Source of the DNA: Chlorophyllum brunneum
Lineage: Eukaryota; Basidiomycota; Agaricomycetes; Agaricales; Agaricaceae
Direction of reading: 5' to 3'
Length of the DNA stretch: 64,000 nucleotides
Assembly: GCA_963576785.1 (NCBI GenBank)
Contig: OY756149.1
Coordinates: 1,674,001-1,738,000 of the forward strand
The notes under the pieces are model-generated. The model saw only the letters and a list, made by a program, of their open reading frames with translations, was not told the DNA's origin and ran no database searches. Numbering within the stretch: the first letter of the stretch is position 1; each line of letters starts with the position of its first letter. Of the stretch, positions 34,737 to 46,080 are shown one piece after another. A program made the position numbers and the translations under genes.

Positions 34737-36336
34737 ATGGATTCGTCACCAACATCAGCAATGACTGCAACGGTGCATCTCCTGGTTCTCATACACGGCA
34801 TGTGGGGAAACCCTGGCCATTTGACTGCGCTGGAGGCTGCTATTGCTGCCAAGTACGCTGAATCCACGGAACATGGAGAAGAGCTCGACGTTCTAGTGGC
34901 AAAGTCAATCGAAAATTTCGCAACCTATGACGGGATTGACTGGGGGGGCGAGCACGTTGCTGACGAGGTGTGCCACACCCCACAGCTTTCAAGTGATGAC
35001 GCTAATCAGACCTGTTTCCAGGTTTTCAAGCGGGTGAAGGAGCTTGAAGTGAAGGGCAAGAAAGTTGCTAAGCTATCTGTCACTGGTTATAGTCTGGGTG
35101 GCTTGATTGGGAGATACATGATAGGGTGAATATCTTTAGCCCATTGCCACACTTAGTCACTGACAGGTTTTTAGCATCCTTCACAGGAACGGATTCTTCA
35201 AGGATGTAAAACCCGTAAACTTTCACACCATCGCTACTCCGCATCTTGGGTTACTCAAATACCCCTCGTTCTTCTCGTCGCTGATGAAGCGGTTTGGACC
35301 ACAGATGTTGTCGAAGACAGGAGAACAATTCTACTGTCAAGACAAGTGGACCAAGACCGGACGTCCGCTTGTTGAAGTCATAGCAGATCCTGGTAAGCGA
35401 GTGGCTAGAACTGATGATTCAACAAGCACTCAAACTTTCTTTTTCTAGATCAAATTTTCTATCAGGGATTGGCGCAGTTTAAGCAGATAAGGATATACGC
35501 AAATGCGTAAGACCTACTCTCGCCTACCCGTGAAACCCCCCTCTGACTGATCTTAGGATTAACGATATCATAGTCCCGTACTGCACGGCTGCAGTAGAAA
35601 CTCAAGACGTCTTCGCGGAATACATACGTAACGGCATTCAAGTGTGCGTTTGGGTGATCCTGCAGCTATTCTAAACATTGACGCGCCACAGGGATATGGA
35701 TAAAGAATACGAATATATGATAGATAAATTCACGCTACCAGATACCCCGCCCCCAAAGCCAGAGGTTTGGTCTGCAGCATGGTTTGACGGATTAAGGGTT
35801 AGACCCCTTTTACCACCTGCAGCACAGTTTCGTTTCCCTCTCAATATTGTACGTGCCCCCTCTCTATTGTCTTGCCGGTGACATTTGACCCATTGAGTCT
35901 ACAGATCGCTTACTCTATGCTCCCATTTCTCGTGCTGCCAGCGGCCACCTATGTGCTTTATCGCTTCTCTAAGGAATCCTCCGCTTCGAGAAAACGTGTC
36001 AAGCAACTCGAGTCTTCCGACACTTATGGTCAAAGGCTGGCGGCCATACTCTCAGACCTGGAATGCGAATTCGAGAGCGAAGTAGCCGACGTCATTGAGT
36101 GTAACGAAGGCGAACCATGCCCGGTTATCAAGGCTAAGCTTCATCCTGTCGTAACCCCTGTACAGATGAAAATAGCAAGGTGGTTAAATCAGCTCCCGCT
36201 CAAGAAAGAATTAGCTTTCTTCCCTTGGGTCAGGAACTCGCATGCTATGATTGTCAGTAGAGAGTCTCATCGTTTCCCGCGACATAAATTGGGTGACAGC
36301 ATCGTTAAACACTGGGCTGATCATTTTATTTTTTGA
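34737..36336 (+). CDS. DUF676 (ROG1-like) lipase
   Basis: This is a putative serine lipase of the ROG1/DUF676 family. From ATG 34737 it reads TVHLLVLIHGMWGNPGHLTA, the conserved HGxxG oxyanion region. An intron (about 34968-35021) leads to KVAKLSVTGYSLGGLIGRYM with the nucleophile Ser in GYSLGG. After another intron come ILHRNGFFKDVKPVNFHTIA and TPHLG, then LVEVIADP, FYQGLAQFKQIRIYANA and INDIIVPYCTA with a candidate catalytic Asp. Near the C terminus a hydrophobic segment (IAYSMLPFLVLPAATYVLY) suggests membrane association. The last part, IARWLNQLPLKKELAFFPWV, contains HAMIVSR with a likely catalytic His. About seven introns were inferred. All parts of the family layout are present. Confidence 0.85.
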
Positions 36337-37216
36337 AGCGTGTAATTGGCATAATACCGGATACATACTTTTGGGGCTCTAATACCCAGTTTGTAGTTCC
36401 TGATAGATACCGCTCGGGACCAAAACATAGCTTGCATTCGCATTTTTAGCGTGAATTATGGCAAGTTGGACTATAACGTTATCTGATATGGACGTTGTAT
36501 TCATAACGGTAACCTCGAGCATTGCACCCTGTCTCGGTGATGAATCGAAGCAGCTCACGGCGACCCTACAAGTCCTGCGCGCCAAACCTCCAAGCAACCC
36601 TTTCTCTTCTGTCTTCAACCTTGAATGCAAGCGATGACGAACTAAATAGGTAGCATACGCTTTCCATGTGCCGCAGCAGTGGTTCTCGTGGACTGTGCAT
36701 ACTATTATTTTTCATTGATTTGTTTGTGGCGCATGGCCACGATCATGTGTGTAGATTCCGGAAGGCTCAGATCCCGAAGGTGGATATTTCGGTTGGCTGC
36801 TATCCGGCTCCACAAAGTGCAGGCGAAAAGGTTGTGGATACGGCTTTATTAGAATGATGTACACAGGTTTTCACCGAAAATTCGATGACAACTGAATTGA
36901 GGCAGAGTTCCCTACATTTCAAATGCCAAAAACCGTTTGCGGATACAGACACTTCAGTACTGCAGTTCCGTAACATGAGATCGGTTTTGAATTAGATTAG
37001 CGCGTGTTTGTAACCCGGCTCTGATGTCGTACAAAGGAGCCATGACTGTCATATCTCGATCCATATCACATCAGTTCACTCGCAAATTAATCATATGTCA
37101 GTCATAAAATTCAGCCTTCTTAATCACTTCGCTGAGTCACACGCTCCCAGGCTCCAACATTTATCTCTCTCTCTACTATCACAGAGTTGCGATAAGTCCC
37201 ATCCGATATTTTCGAC
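36337..37216. other. Intergenic region
   Basis: About 880 bases between the lipase and the second oxidase. The short frames at 36379-36630 (-) and 36666-36857 (+) were not supported. A CT-repeat (TCTCTCTCTCTAC) lies near 37164, upstream of the oxidase start. Confidence 0.4.
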
Positions 37217-39006
37217 ATGAGTGACGGAACGACAAGACGGGTCGAGGAACGAGAGTTCTTCGAGATCGTGGTCTTAGGCGCTGGTGCGTCCCGCCATATC
37301 CTCACTATCCATGGTCGTCGTCGATCTAAGCCCCATTGACGTCACTCTACAGGTGTGGTGGGTTTAACGACCGCACTCGAGATCCAACAACGCGGAAAAG
37401 GCAAATATAGGGTCACAGTCGTGGCTGACGCCTTTCCGGGAGATCCGAATACTGGTGTCAAGTACACTAGTCAGTGGGCTGTTCGTATCTCATTGCTCAC
37501 TCTCCTTGGCCATGTGGCTTATTTCTGTGTTTGGTTCTGGATACAGGGTGCACATCATGTATACAATACGAGGGATAGGAAGAAGTATCCGAACGATGAC
37601 TTATATCGTACGCACTTTCGGGTTTCTTTGACTACTGGAACCAGGTTAATGGACGGTGCCGATAGATTTCGAGAGAGATACGTTCAAGACTCTTTGGGAA
37701 TTGTCGGAACCAGGCACGGAGACAGAAGAATGCTTTTTACGCATACCGCAGACCGAACTTTTCTATTTTGACCGCATAACGGATAACAGCCCGGGGCCTG
37801 AACCATTAGAGGAGATGCCCCTCGTGCGTCTTTCTCTCTCGCACAAAAGCGAACTAAATCTTGCATCCAATAGTACAAGCGTACTCCACCCGAACAACTT
37901 CCACCGAACGCGCATGCCGGTTGTACATTCCACACCCTCTCTATCGACACCCCCATCTATCTCAACTGGCTCTTTACACGTTTCATAGGTCGAGGGGGTC
38001 GTACAGTGCGAGGGCATGTTCAACACCTTTCCGAAATAATTGAAGGTGGGATCGGCATCTTCGGGGACCGTTATGGTGCGAAGGCAGTAGCGAAATATGG
38101 TGTACGTACACTAGGGCTGTCCAGACACCCGACGCCTTCTCCGTCCCCTTCTCCTATTCCTACGGACCACCCAACCGTTAAGCTTGGTGATGCAGAAGGC
38201 CTAGTGCAACATTCGGTAGACAAGATCCATGCTAGGAGGATGCAAGGGCGAATTGATGCTCTGATTGTGTGTACAGGTTTGGCTACAAGGTTGCTGGGTG
38301 GAGTGGAAGACTTGAACGTATATCCAGTGAGAGGGCAGACTGTGATTGTCCGCGCGCCTTGGGTGAGATCTGGTATTACTGAGAGTGGAGGGAAAGATGC
38401 AAAAGGGCAAGAGGTTGTAACTTATATCATCCCTCGGAGAAGTGGTGATGTAAATTGCTGTCCACCGTTGACGCACATGTGCTGATGTCAGACCGTAGGT
38501 TATCGTAGGTGGGACCCGGGTTGCCGATGACTGGTGTGTTCAGCATTGATCCTCTACACAGTCCCAAAATCTTATCTTTTGGGCGTCCGATAGGTACCCC
38601 CAGCCTCGCGAAGACACGACGACTGAAATCCTTACACGAGCACTTAAGCTCTGCCCACAACTCGCACCTCCAGAAGTTCGGGCCATGAGGGAGCCAAACC
38701 TCGATGACATCTCATCTCATGTCGTTGGTGAAGGGTGTGGACTTCGTCCTGCGAGGAAGGATGGTATTAGAATTGACAGTGAGTGGTGGGATGCCAATGG
38801 TAAACTCGAAACACAAAACGCGAATGGGAGCGGCGGTGAAGGCGAAAACGTGTTGGTTGTATATAACTATGGGTACGTGTGTATGTGAAAAGTTTGGCTG
38901 ACGACTGATCGTGTTCTTTAGACACGGGGGTTATGGATATCAGAGTTCTTGGGGCACCGCCAGAAAGGCTGCAGATTTATTGGAAGCAGGGTTCAAGGAT
39001 ATCTAA
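37217..39006 (+). CDS. D-amino-acid oxidase-like flavoenzyme, copy 2
   Basis: ATG 37217 begins MSDGTTRRVEEREFFEIVVL. The first intron splits the FAD motif as in copy 1 (GAG, then VVGLTTALEIQQRGKGKYR). Further shared blocks are ADAFPGDPNTGVKYTSQWA, GAHHVYNTRDRKKYPNDDLY, TFKTLWELSEPGTETEECFL, GCTFHTLSIDTPIYLNWLF and RTVRGHVQHLSEIIEGG. Then come LIVCTGLATRLLGGVEDL, VYPVRGQTVIVRAPW, YIIPRRSGDV and IVGGTRVADDWYPQP, with HGGYGYQSSWGTARKAADLL at the end. It carries a roughly 50-residue Pro/Ser-rich insertion before LIVCTG that copy 1 lacks. It ends GFKDI with no peroxisomal PTS1. Intron positions match copy 1, so the genes arose by DNA duplication. It looks intact. Confidence 0.88.
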
Positions 39007-39497
39007 TTCAATTAAGTGTGTCAAGGTTTTTGTAAGTGGAGTGTGGCAGTGTGTCTAAGAATAGAACTGCGAACCGTCTAAATATCCTCTCTACTCGAAG
39101 TCGGCGGACCAAATTGTGTACCTGAATGTTCGCAAGGACACCCACGGCTTGGAAAATACCACCTGTCAGATCGATGACTTTTAGGTTTCAAGTACCAATC
39201 ATATCATTGGGACGTATTTTTTTGGGCAGAAAATGCAAGTATAGTCCCGCTTTGTCCCCCTTGTCTGACAATCCTGACACCGGAGTTTTGATCGATGTGA
39301 CAATGGGTGCTCTCGAGATTCTGTTGAGCGGTCAGATGACAAGTGATAACTGCGAATACCACGGCGCATCATGCAGGTATGCTTCAAGAGCATGGTCCAG
39401 AACTCCAGATTCCATGAAGACCACCGGGCGGTCCTGGATAATCTTACATCCTGATAGGGATTTTGGCAATAATGATGCCTCACTTCCCTTCAGCAAT
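39007..39497. other. Intergenic region
   Basis: About 490 bases between oxidase copy 2 and small secreted protein copy 2. Open frames here have no recognisable domain. Confidence 0.4.
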
Positions 39498-39505
39498 TAT
39501 AAAAG
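39498..39505 (+). promoter_or_regulatory. TATA box of small secreted protein copy 2
   Basis: TATAAAAG lies 48 bases upstream of the start codon at 39553. Confidence 0.5.
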
Positions 39506-39552
39506 CTTCGATGCCCGCTTTAATAGTTGCGTCGGGTTTCATCCCAGCTACG

Positions 39553-40360
39553 ATGTTCTCCATTAAGCTCCATTCCTTGGTTGCTTTCCTCTCCCTAGGT
39601 GCATTAGTCACCGCTCAGGTACAACACACCCTTCCCCGAACATGCTATAGTAACTCATTCCTCGCAATGAGACTGGGACTTTTGCCATTCGTGGCAACAT
39701 CAATTTTCAAATCCCTTGGGTTGAAGTGAGGGGAGAATCACAAGACGTCGCAATAAATTACGCAGTTAAGCCAAATCCTGGCACTGCCACTGTATGAATC
39801 CTCCTCCCTCGTTGTCCTAGTTCAGACGATTGACCGTTTTCCTTAGTGGAACATACAGAATGTTGGTAGTCCCAACGACCCAGGTCTCGTAACCATCTTT
39901 TCTTCCGGGGGAGGTTTTGCCATTCCACTCCCAGGCAATCCGTTGGTGTGTGGAGGAAACGTGCCGGTAATATTTTCGTGGTTGACGGAGAGTAGTGACC
40001 CTTGACTCTGACACGATTATAGCTCCTCGGAACAAGCTTCATTGAACCCGCCACCTTGTGGAAACTCACTCCTATCGGAGGCAACAGCTTCTTCGTACGG
40101 CCTCTCTGACTATTGATTATACAAATTACTTAATCTTGGGTAGATAACTACCAATGTGACTCGAGCCAATGGTCAAGTAACCACGCTTTTTTGGGCCATG
40201 CATGAGACTACCGGGCTGGTGCGTCATGCTGACTTCGATGTGATAATTTAATTATATCCTTGAACAGCTGCCCCTTGACGCTTCAATTGACAACCCTTGC
40301 AATGATGCAGGGTTTACTTCCAATATATTTCAGTTGCTCGACCCACAGGAGGCATCATAG
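39553..40360 (+). CDS. Small secreted protein, copy 2
   Basis: ATG 39553 gives a 22-residue signal peptide (MFSIKLHSLVAFLSLGALVT-AQ). The intron placement and downstream blocks match copy 1: AIRGNINFQIPWVEVRGE, QDVAINYAVKPNPGTAT, WNIQNVGSPNDPGLVTIFSS, GFAIPLPGNPLVCGGNVP, TLWKLTPIGGNSFFVRPL, TTNVTRANGQVTTLFWAMHE, and LPLDASIDNPCNDAGFTSNI. It ends at TAG 40358-40360. Five exons were joined across GT-AG introns, and the first intron is longer than the others. The two shared cysteines (in VCGG and near the end) could form one disulfide. The function is unknown. It lies directly downstream of the second oxidase, while copy 1 lies downstream of the first oxidase and a P450. Confidence 0.7.
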
Positions 40361-40518
40361 TTGTTCAGGATAAAATAGTATTACAATTGTTTTGTCGAGA
40401 GTGCCGATTTCCAGTTTAATACCTTGAATCGAGGATAGAGTGAATGAGAATGAATCCCCCCACATCGCATGCTATGTTTCAGCGCTTGAAACTACATAAC
40501 GATGAGTAGTAGTGGAAG

Positions 40519-42615
40519 CTAGAGGACGTCGAATCCCATGTAATCCTGAAGAAGACCTCCAACATTCTTTCCCTTCCGAGGGGTAATTTCGCACTCAAAC
40601 GGAAGGGGTTCTCTGCAGTAATGATACTACTTAACCTGACTCCAACTCAGTATAAAATTAAACACCCACGAAAGAAGAGACAAAGTATTGAATTCAGGCT
40701 CGACTTGAATTGGTTGGCCTTCAACATCGAGTGCCGGCGAGATATCAAACAAGGAATGGATGGAGGCAGCTGCTATATAAAGTGTTGATCGTGCGATATG
40801 AGATCCTGGACAAATACTGGGTGAAATACACAAGTGTATCAGTTGAGATAAACGAAAAGAAGAAAAATCTGGGGACGAACCTACATCCAAAGCCAAAAGT
40901 ACCCATAAAGGAGGGATCCGGAATATCAGTGTTAGGAATACCGTCTTTAGTGATAAAACATTCTGGTCTGAACTCTTTGGGATTCGGGAAAACATCTTCA
41001 TCGTAAAGCATAGCACTTTCGATGGAGCCGCTCATTAGCTAAATGGTAGTAGAAAAGGAGTAATAAGACTCACTGGATGTTTGCCATAATTATGGCACCC
41101 TTCGGGATGTAATAACCTTTGTAGACATCATCTGTGGTGGTCAAGTGCAGTACCCCTGCGATGTAGGTGAGTATCTGAACAGGGGATCCAAGGGATCTCG
41201 GTCGAATTATCTTACCCAGTGGCGTGATTGGATTCCACCTGATGGGACGTGGGTTCAACCAAACGCAGAGAATGGAGTAAGCTCACCGAAGGACCTCTTT
41301 CAGAACCGCAGAAAGATAAGGCAGATGTTCCCAGTCCAAGAAGTCCGGTAGCCGATTTGGTCCAACGACCGAATCGATCTGTTCCTGAGCCTTACGCTGA
41401 ATCTCTGGATGTGTGAGCATTACAAGAGTGAAGGTCAAGATGGATATACTGGTAGTTTCGTATGCAGCTGATATTCCGGGTTGAATGACTATCTCTCATG
41501 TTCGGATATGCGGGACCCACCTACAAAGACCTGTGCCGCGGCCTCTTGTATGTGGAGTTTGTAGATCCCGAAGTCGGGCCGATCCTTGTAATTTTCTATA
41601 TTTACGGATACAAAAGACTCCACAGCCGTTCCTTCTTCTTTATCTCTAATTAGAAGAGAGAATATAAGGCGTTTTAAGGCTAAACTCACCATGCTTTTTA
41701 ACACGTTCTGGAATGGCACTTCCATCAAACGTTCACTCTCCTATCGTACTTTGCGTGCATCGTGCTTGAAGGGTGCCCCTGGCATCCATTCTGGAACATA
41801 CTTGAGAATAGGAATGACATTGGCGAGATATTTCCCTGCAGAAGCAACCTCCCCTAGTTTAGAAATTCCGTCTGCTATGGAACGGATGAAAGGGTCATTG
41901 ATTCGTTGAACAGGTAGGCCATAGGCCATGGAGACCGATATGGCCCCGACGTAGCTACCAGCAGATTGAAAATTAACGGTGTGTGCAGAAAGAGGGGAAA
42001 ACTCACCTGGTGATGTGCTCACGAATATTTTGAGGATTCTCATAGATGCTTGGTAGAAGGAACTTGCGAATAAACTCTAGGGTCCTTTCCTGTTCCCGGT
42101 GCGGGTTCTTGGGAGAAAACCCGGGGGGTTACCATGATTTCGGGTTCAAACTCTTCAAAGTCGTTTCTAGGACCCACATTTCGTGAAGCATTACCATCCT
42201 GGTTCTAGGGAACGATCAATATGTTTTACTGTGTCTTGAGTCCAGAATGAATTTAGCCTACCAACTGGAATACAATGCCGACCACTTTTCAAGGAGGTCG
42301 ATTGCCATTTGGACATCGTTGATGACAACTATCGGTTGGCCCAAGGCCTCAACGTACAAGATCTTCGAACCTGGATGACTATTAGTAACACATACTAGTT
42401 GAGTGTACGTGGAAGATCTAACCAAGTCGTTTCTCGAGCTCCTCGTAAAATGCATACATACGGTTCAATGGTAGCTGGAGAGCTTTTCCAATTAGTGGCC
42501 ACCCCGGAGGTCCAGGCGGGAGATGAACAAATTGTTTCCGACGATGACGAAGAATGAGGTGAATCGCGATACATAGGCAGACACAGAAGGCATCTCGCAC
42601 ACTGAAAATTGCCAT
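40519..42615 (-). CDS. Cytochrome P450, OrdA-like, possibly damaged
   Basis: Start ATG 42615 gives a membrane anchor (VRDAFCVCLCIAIHLIL) and LPPGPPGWPLIGKALQLP. Later exons give SKILYVEALGQPIVVINDVQ, YVGAISVSMAYGLPVQRIND, PILKYVPEWMPGAPFKHDAR, YETTSISILTFTLVMLTHPE, the ExxR in VLKEVLRWNPITPLGVLHLT, GYYIPKGAIIMANIQ and FRPECFITKDGIPN. The haem loop splices to FGFGCSICPGSHIA and the end is EPLPFECEITPRKGKN. Two oddities stand out. The exon at about 42060-42200 lacks the expected C-helix (WxxxR) block and meets a TAA in the frame that matches the family. The conserved haem-loop Arg is replaced by Ser across an intron. The rest splices well. It belongs to the CYP64/OrdA-like type and is unrelated to the other two P450s here. 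It may be a recent pseudogene. Confidence 0.7.
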
Positions 42616-42656
42616 TGGATGTAGGTGAAAACGGTCAATGTCTCGTTCTAGTCACT

Positions 42657-42663
42657 CTTTATA
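42657..42663 (-). promoter_or_regulatory. TATA box of the OrdA-like P450
   Basis: TATAAAG on the minus strand lies 42 bases upstream of the start codon at 42615. Confidence 0.5.
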
Positions 42664-44156
42664 CGGTTGGGACTTCCCACGGATATCGAGGAATCGAAGA
42701 ACACAAAGCGACACGGAGGTTGTAGTATCGGTGTTAATAGCGAAGCTAAGACGGAGGAGTAAGTAATAGAAAGCAGGGTGTGGATTGTGTAGGGCGAGGG
42801 ACGACGCGTGTGAGAGGGGGTTCACCCCCTCGACGCTCTAATTAACCTCCCTTTTGACTGTGATAATGTGTGATAAATGCCTAGGATGCAGCGCAGTGAG
42901 TTTCTCTTGAGATACGCCGTCGACTTTGTTATATCTATTCGGCTACAATTTTTTCTCGTTACTTCCTGAATGTTAGCGAACACTTCGGATTTGCGATGAT
43001 GTGTGTTTGAGCAGAAGGGGGGAAATGTTTAAATCCTTTGTTACGTCGTATCACATATGCCAGAGGGAGGCTCATTAACGCACGACACCACCCCTACTAG
43101 ACTCCTTCACACACACACCTTCAGGACTGAATCCCGTCCTTGCGTAGACGCACCACTGTCGAGAGGGCGTAGATAGAGTTAGTCCACGCTCGCCGCGTCT
43201 TAGCATTAGGCTTGCTTGCAGCGGCACAGAAATTGAGAGTTCATGATCATCATTAATGCACGTGGTGTGAACTACGTATTCATGATGTCATCGGCAAATG
43301 TGCGGGGACAATGAATGAGAGCTTCGATGGACATCTGGAGTATATGGAATGCGTATGAAAGCTGGTATGTGGTGATGAATAGCCTTGGATTTGGTTGCAA
43401 CCCACATTCGAGATGCTGGCTGGGGACGTAAGCGGGTGCAAGGTGCACGGTAGACTGAGAAGGAGTCTGTGATTGACCCTCGCAACAAACCAAGTATGAA
43501 AGGGAGGAGTGGACGGACTATTATCATTCGCGGGTGCCATCCAGCAAATAGAATGTGTTCTAGCCAGTGGCTATCATTCCATCTTTCCAATGTCGGTGTT
43601 CAGTGTGGCACGTCAGAAAATTGCCCACGCCTACAGACAAACGTGCCAGGAATATCCTACACGAAGTTTGATTAGTAGCACCGGTTGTTGTTGAGTGGTT
43701 GCAGGGGTGGCTGTTCCCTTATTCGGCACAGGCGGCACACATACAGCAGCTTCGATCGATCGTTACTGTTCTAGCTATGACTATAGAATACTGTAGGCAC
43801 AGGTGTGTTGTATGAATAGGTAAACTGCAGATCCCCAAGGAATGCTTGGTCTGCTTGGTCTTTGCTGGCGGCGGGCTACAATAAGCGGAAATAGAAGGGT
43901 GAGAGCGAACAAATTGTCGTGCAGCCGTTGATTGTTCTTGGGCCACTATTGGAAATGCGAGCCGGGGATGATGAGAGGCAGACAGGGCCGAAGGGCTGTG
44001 GATGGGCTGTTGAGAGGGACGGATAAATTCACGTGGTCAAATATTGCTCGGTGGAGTAAACTTGCCACCTTCCCTCAGCGCCGTCATCATCTTGGCTTGG
44101 TCCCGTTCTTTTCCTTCTTCTTTACCCTTCCTTCCTTTCTCCTTACTCCGGTACAC
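42664..44156. other. Long divergent intergenic region
   Basis: About 1.5 kb between the divergent P450 and oxysterol-binding-protein genes. Short overlapping frames near 43270-43700 and 43719-43946 occur in several frames at once and show no domain, so they were not called. The end near 44100-44150 is pyrimidine-rich, as expected of a fungal promoter. Confidence 0.45.
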
Positions 44157-46080
44157 ATGCTATCCAAGGATGCCACCCATGAGGACGGCCATGTCGTCGA
44201 TGAAGACGCTCCTGGCCCTCCCATCTCGGTACCAGATTCCGGCGACACTGGCGAGGGCGGCAAGCTTAAGATGATTGTGCAACTGGTCAAGAAGTGTTTG
44301 GGGGTGAAGGACATTGCTACCATGTACGTGTCTTCTCAAGATCGCTCAAAATGGTTCATTGATCATGAATTAATATGACTACAAAGGCGGTTGTCCCTGC
44401 CAGCGTCACTGCTTGAGCCCGTTCCGAACCTGGAGTACTGGCAATACCTTGACCGACCGGATATATTTGCTGCGTTGAGTACCACGACCTCACTTTTCTA
44501 TCTATTTTACTCATTCTCTGTAGGATCAATGATTCCGAGTTTCCTTTCGAACGTATGCTGGCCGCCGTGAGGTTCGCTTTCACCAAAGACCTCAAGTTTG
44601 TGGTGCGTTGTCATCCTACCGAAAAATCTCAGAGCCTCGGAACTAATGGGAGTCTCCACAGCACGGCAAAGTGTGCAAACCCTACAACTCTGTTCTCGGC
44701 GAACACTTCCGCGCGCACTGGGATGTCCCTCCCGTCACCTACTCCGACGACCCATCACAAATGCCCATCCCCTTCGTTCATACAACCGTCCTCCCAGAGT
44801 CCACTCCCACAGTCAATATATCCGAAACAGCTAGCGTCAAGAGCGGCAGAAGCTCCAAGAGTACCCGAAGTGGACTCAGCGCCTTCTCAAAAGGCAAGAG
44901 TTCCACACCTACCACCTCTCCTCCACGATCCGTCGATGCCGACGTGGCAGCTCAAATGTCCAACCTCAGTCTCGGCAATGACAATCATCCTGAGCGACTG
45001 CGTGTGATCTTTGTCACGGAGCAAGTATCCCATCACCCGCCCGTGTCTGCCTACTACGCTTCATGTCCAAAGCGACACCTAGAGATGCGCGGAGTTGATC
45101 AGATCTCGGCAAAGGTATCTGGAACGACCGTCAAAGTGTCACCAGGGCAATACAATCAAGGGATCTTCGTCGACATAACAGGAGGCTTTGGAGAGGGCGA
45201 GCGCTATCGTATTACCCACCCGGTGGCATCCGTTAATGGGGTATTAAGGGGTAGCTTCTATGTCACCGTCAGCGACTCGACTATCATCACATGTACTGGT
45301 GGCAAGCCTGGAACGAAGTTTAGGGCAGTTATCGAGTATAAAGAGGAGGTAAGTGACTGTTTAGCTTTTAGAGTTTCCTTCCAGCTTAAAGACGACCCCT
45401 GTTAGTCCTGGCTCGGGAAAGCGCACTTCCTGGTAGAAGGCGTGATCCATACGGTCCATGAAAGTGATACCGACCACGAAGGATGGACAAAGGTCAAACA
45501 CGTACCTACAGACCGCATTGTTGCGGTCTTCGATGGCTCATGGCGTGGTCACGTTCGTTGGCGACGAGTCGGCGCAGGATCATACCCGAATGCGCTATCA
45601 TCATCAGCTTCTTCTCCTTCGCCTTCTCATGAACACCTTGCTACACCCGAAATCCCACCACATGCAGCTTCGCGCATCGATGTCTCTCATCCTGATGGCG
45701 AATACTCAACGTTATTAGACTTGTCAAAGTTGTTGGTCGTACCCAAGGAGGTGCGACCACTAGAGAAGCAATTACCCCGCGAGAGTAGGAAGCTGTGGGA
45801 GAACGTAACGGAAAATTTGTTGAAGAAGGAATATTCGGAAGCTACGAAGGAGAAGGTGGTAATTGAACAGAGGCAACGGGATGAGGCGGCTGAGCGGAAG
45901 AGGAAAGGAATTGAGTGAGTGATTTACGTGTTCATTCATATTCTGTAGACGCTAACAATACCGTGCTTCAGGTTCATACCCAGATATTTCGAGAAGGACA
46001 TCTCAGTTGGTTATGCGGAACTCACAGACGAAGGATGGAAAGCTGTGAAAGAGGAACTTGAGCAATCTTATTCCCCCTGA
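44157..46080 (+). CDS. Oxysterol-binding protein-related lipid transfer protein (Osh/Kes type)
   Basis: This is a lipid-transfer protein of the ORP/Osh family that carries sterol or phosphatidylserine against PI4P between membranes. From ATG 44157, an acidic leader leads into KMIVQLVKKCLGVKDIATM. Exons then give RLSLPASLLEPVPNLEYWQY, FPFERMLAAVRFAF, HGKVCKPYNSVLGEHFRAHW and the family signature FVTEQVSHHPPVSAYYASCP, whose two His contact PI4P. YRITHPVASVNGVLRGSFYV, CKAKF-like TKFRAVIEYKEE, SWLGKAHFLVEGVI and the C-terminal EKQLPRESRKLWENVTENLL follow, ending FEKDISVGYAELTDEGWKAV and TGA at 46078-46080. A Ser-rich insertion of about 60 residues lies before MSNLSLG. There is no PH domain or ankyrin repeat, so it is a short ORP like Osh6/7 or Kes1. 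It looks intact. Confidence 0.92.

Noticed and set aside
36379..36630. Minus-strand 83-codon frame
   Set aside because: The reported start is not ATG, and there is no signal peptide, domain or splice partner.
43270..43950. Cluster of overlapping short frames
   Set aside because: Frames occur on both strands in several phases, with no splice path to a longer protein and no family motif.
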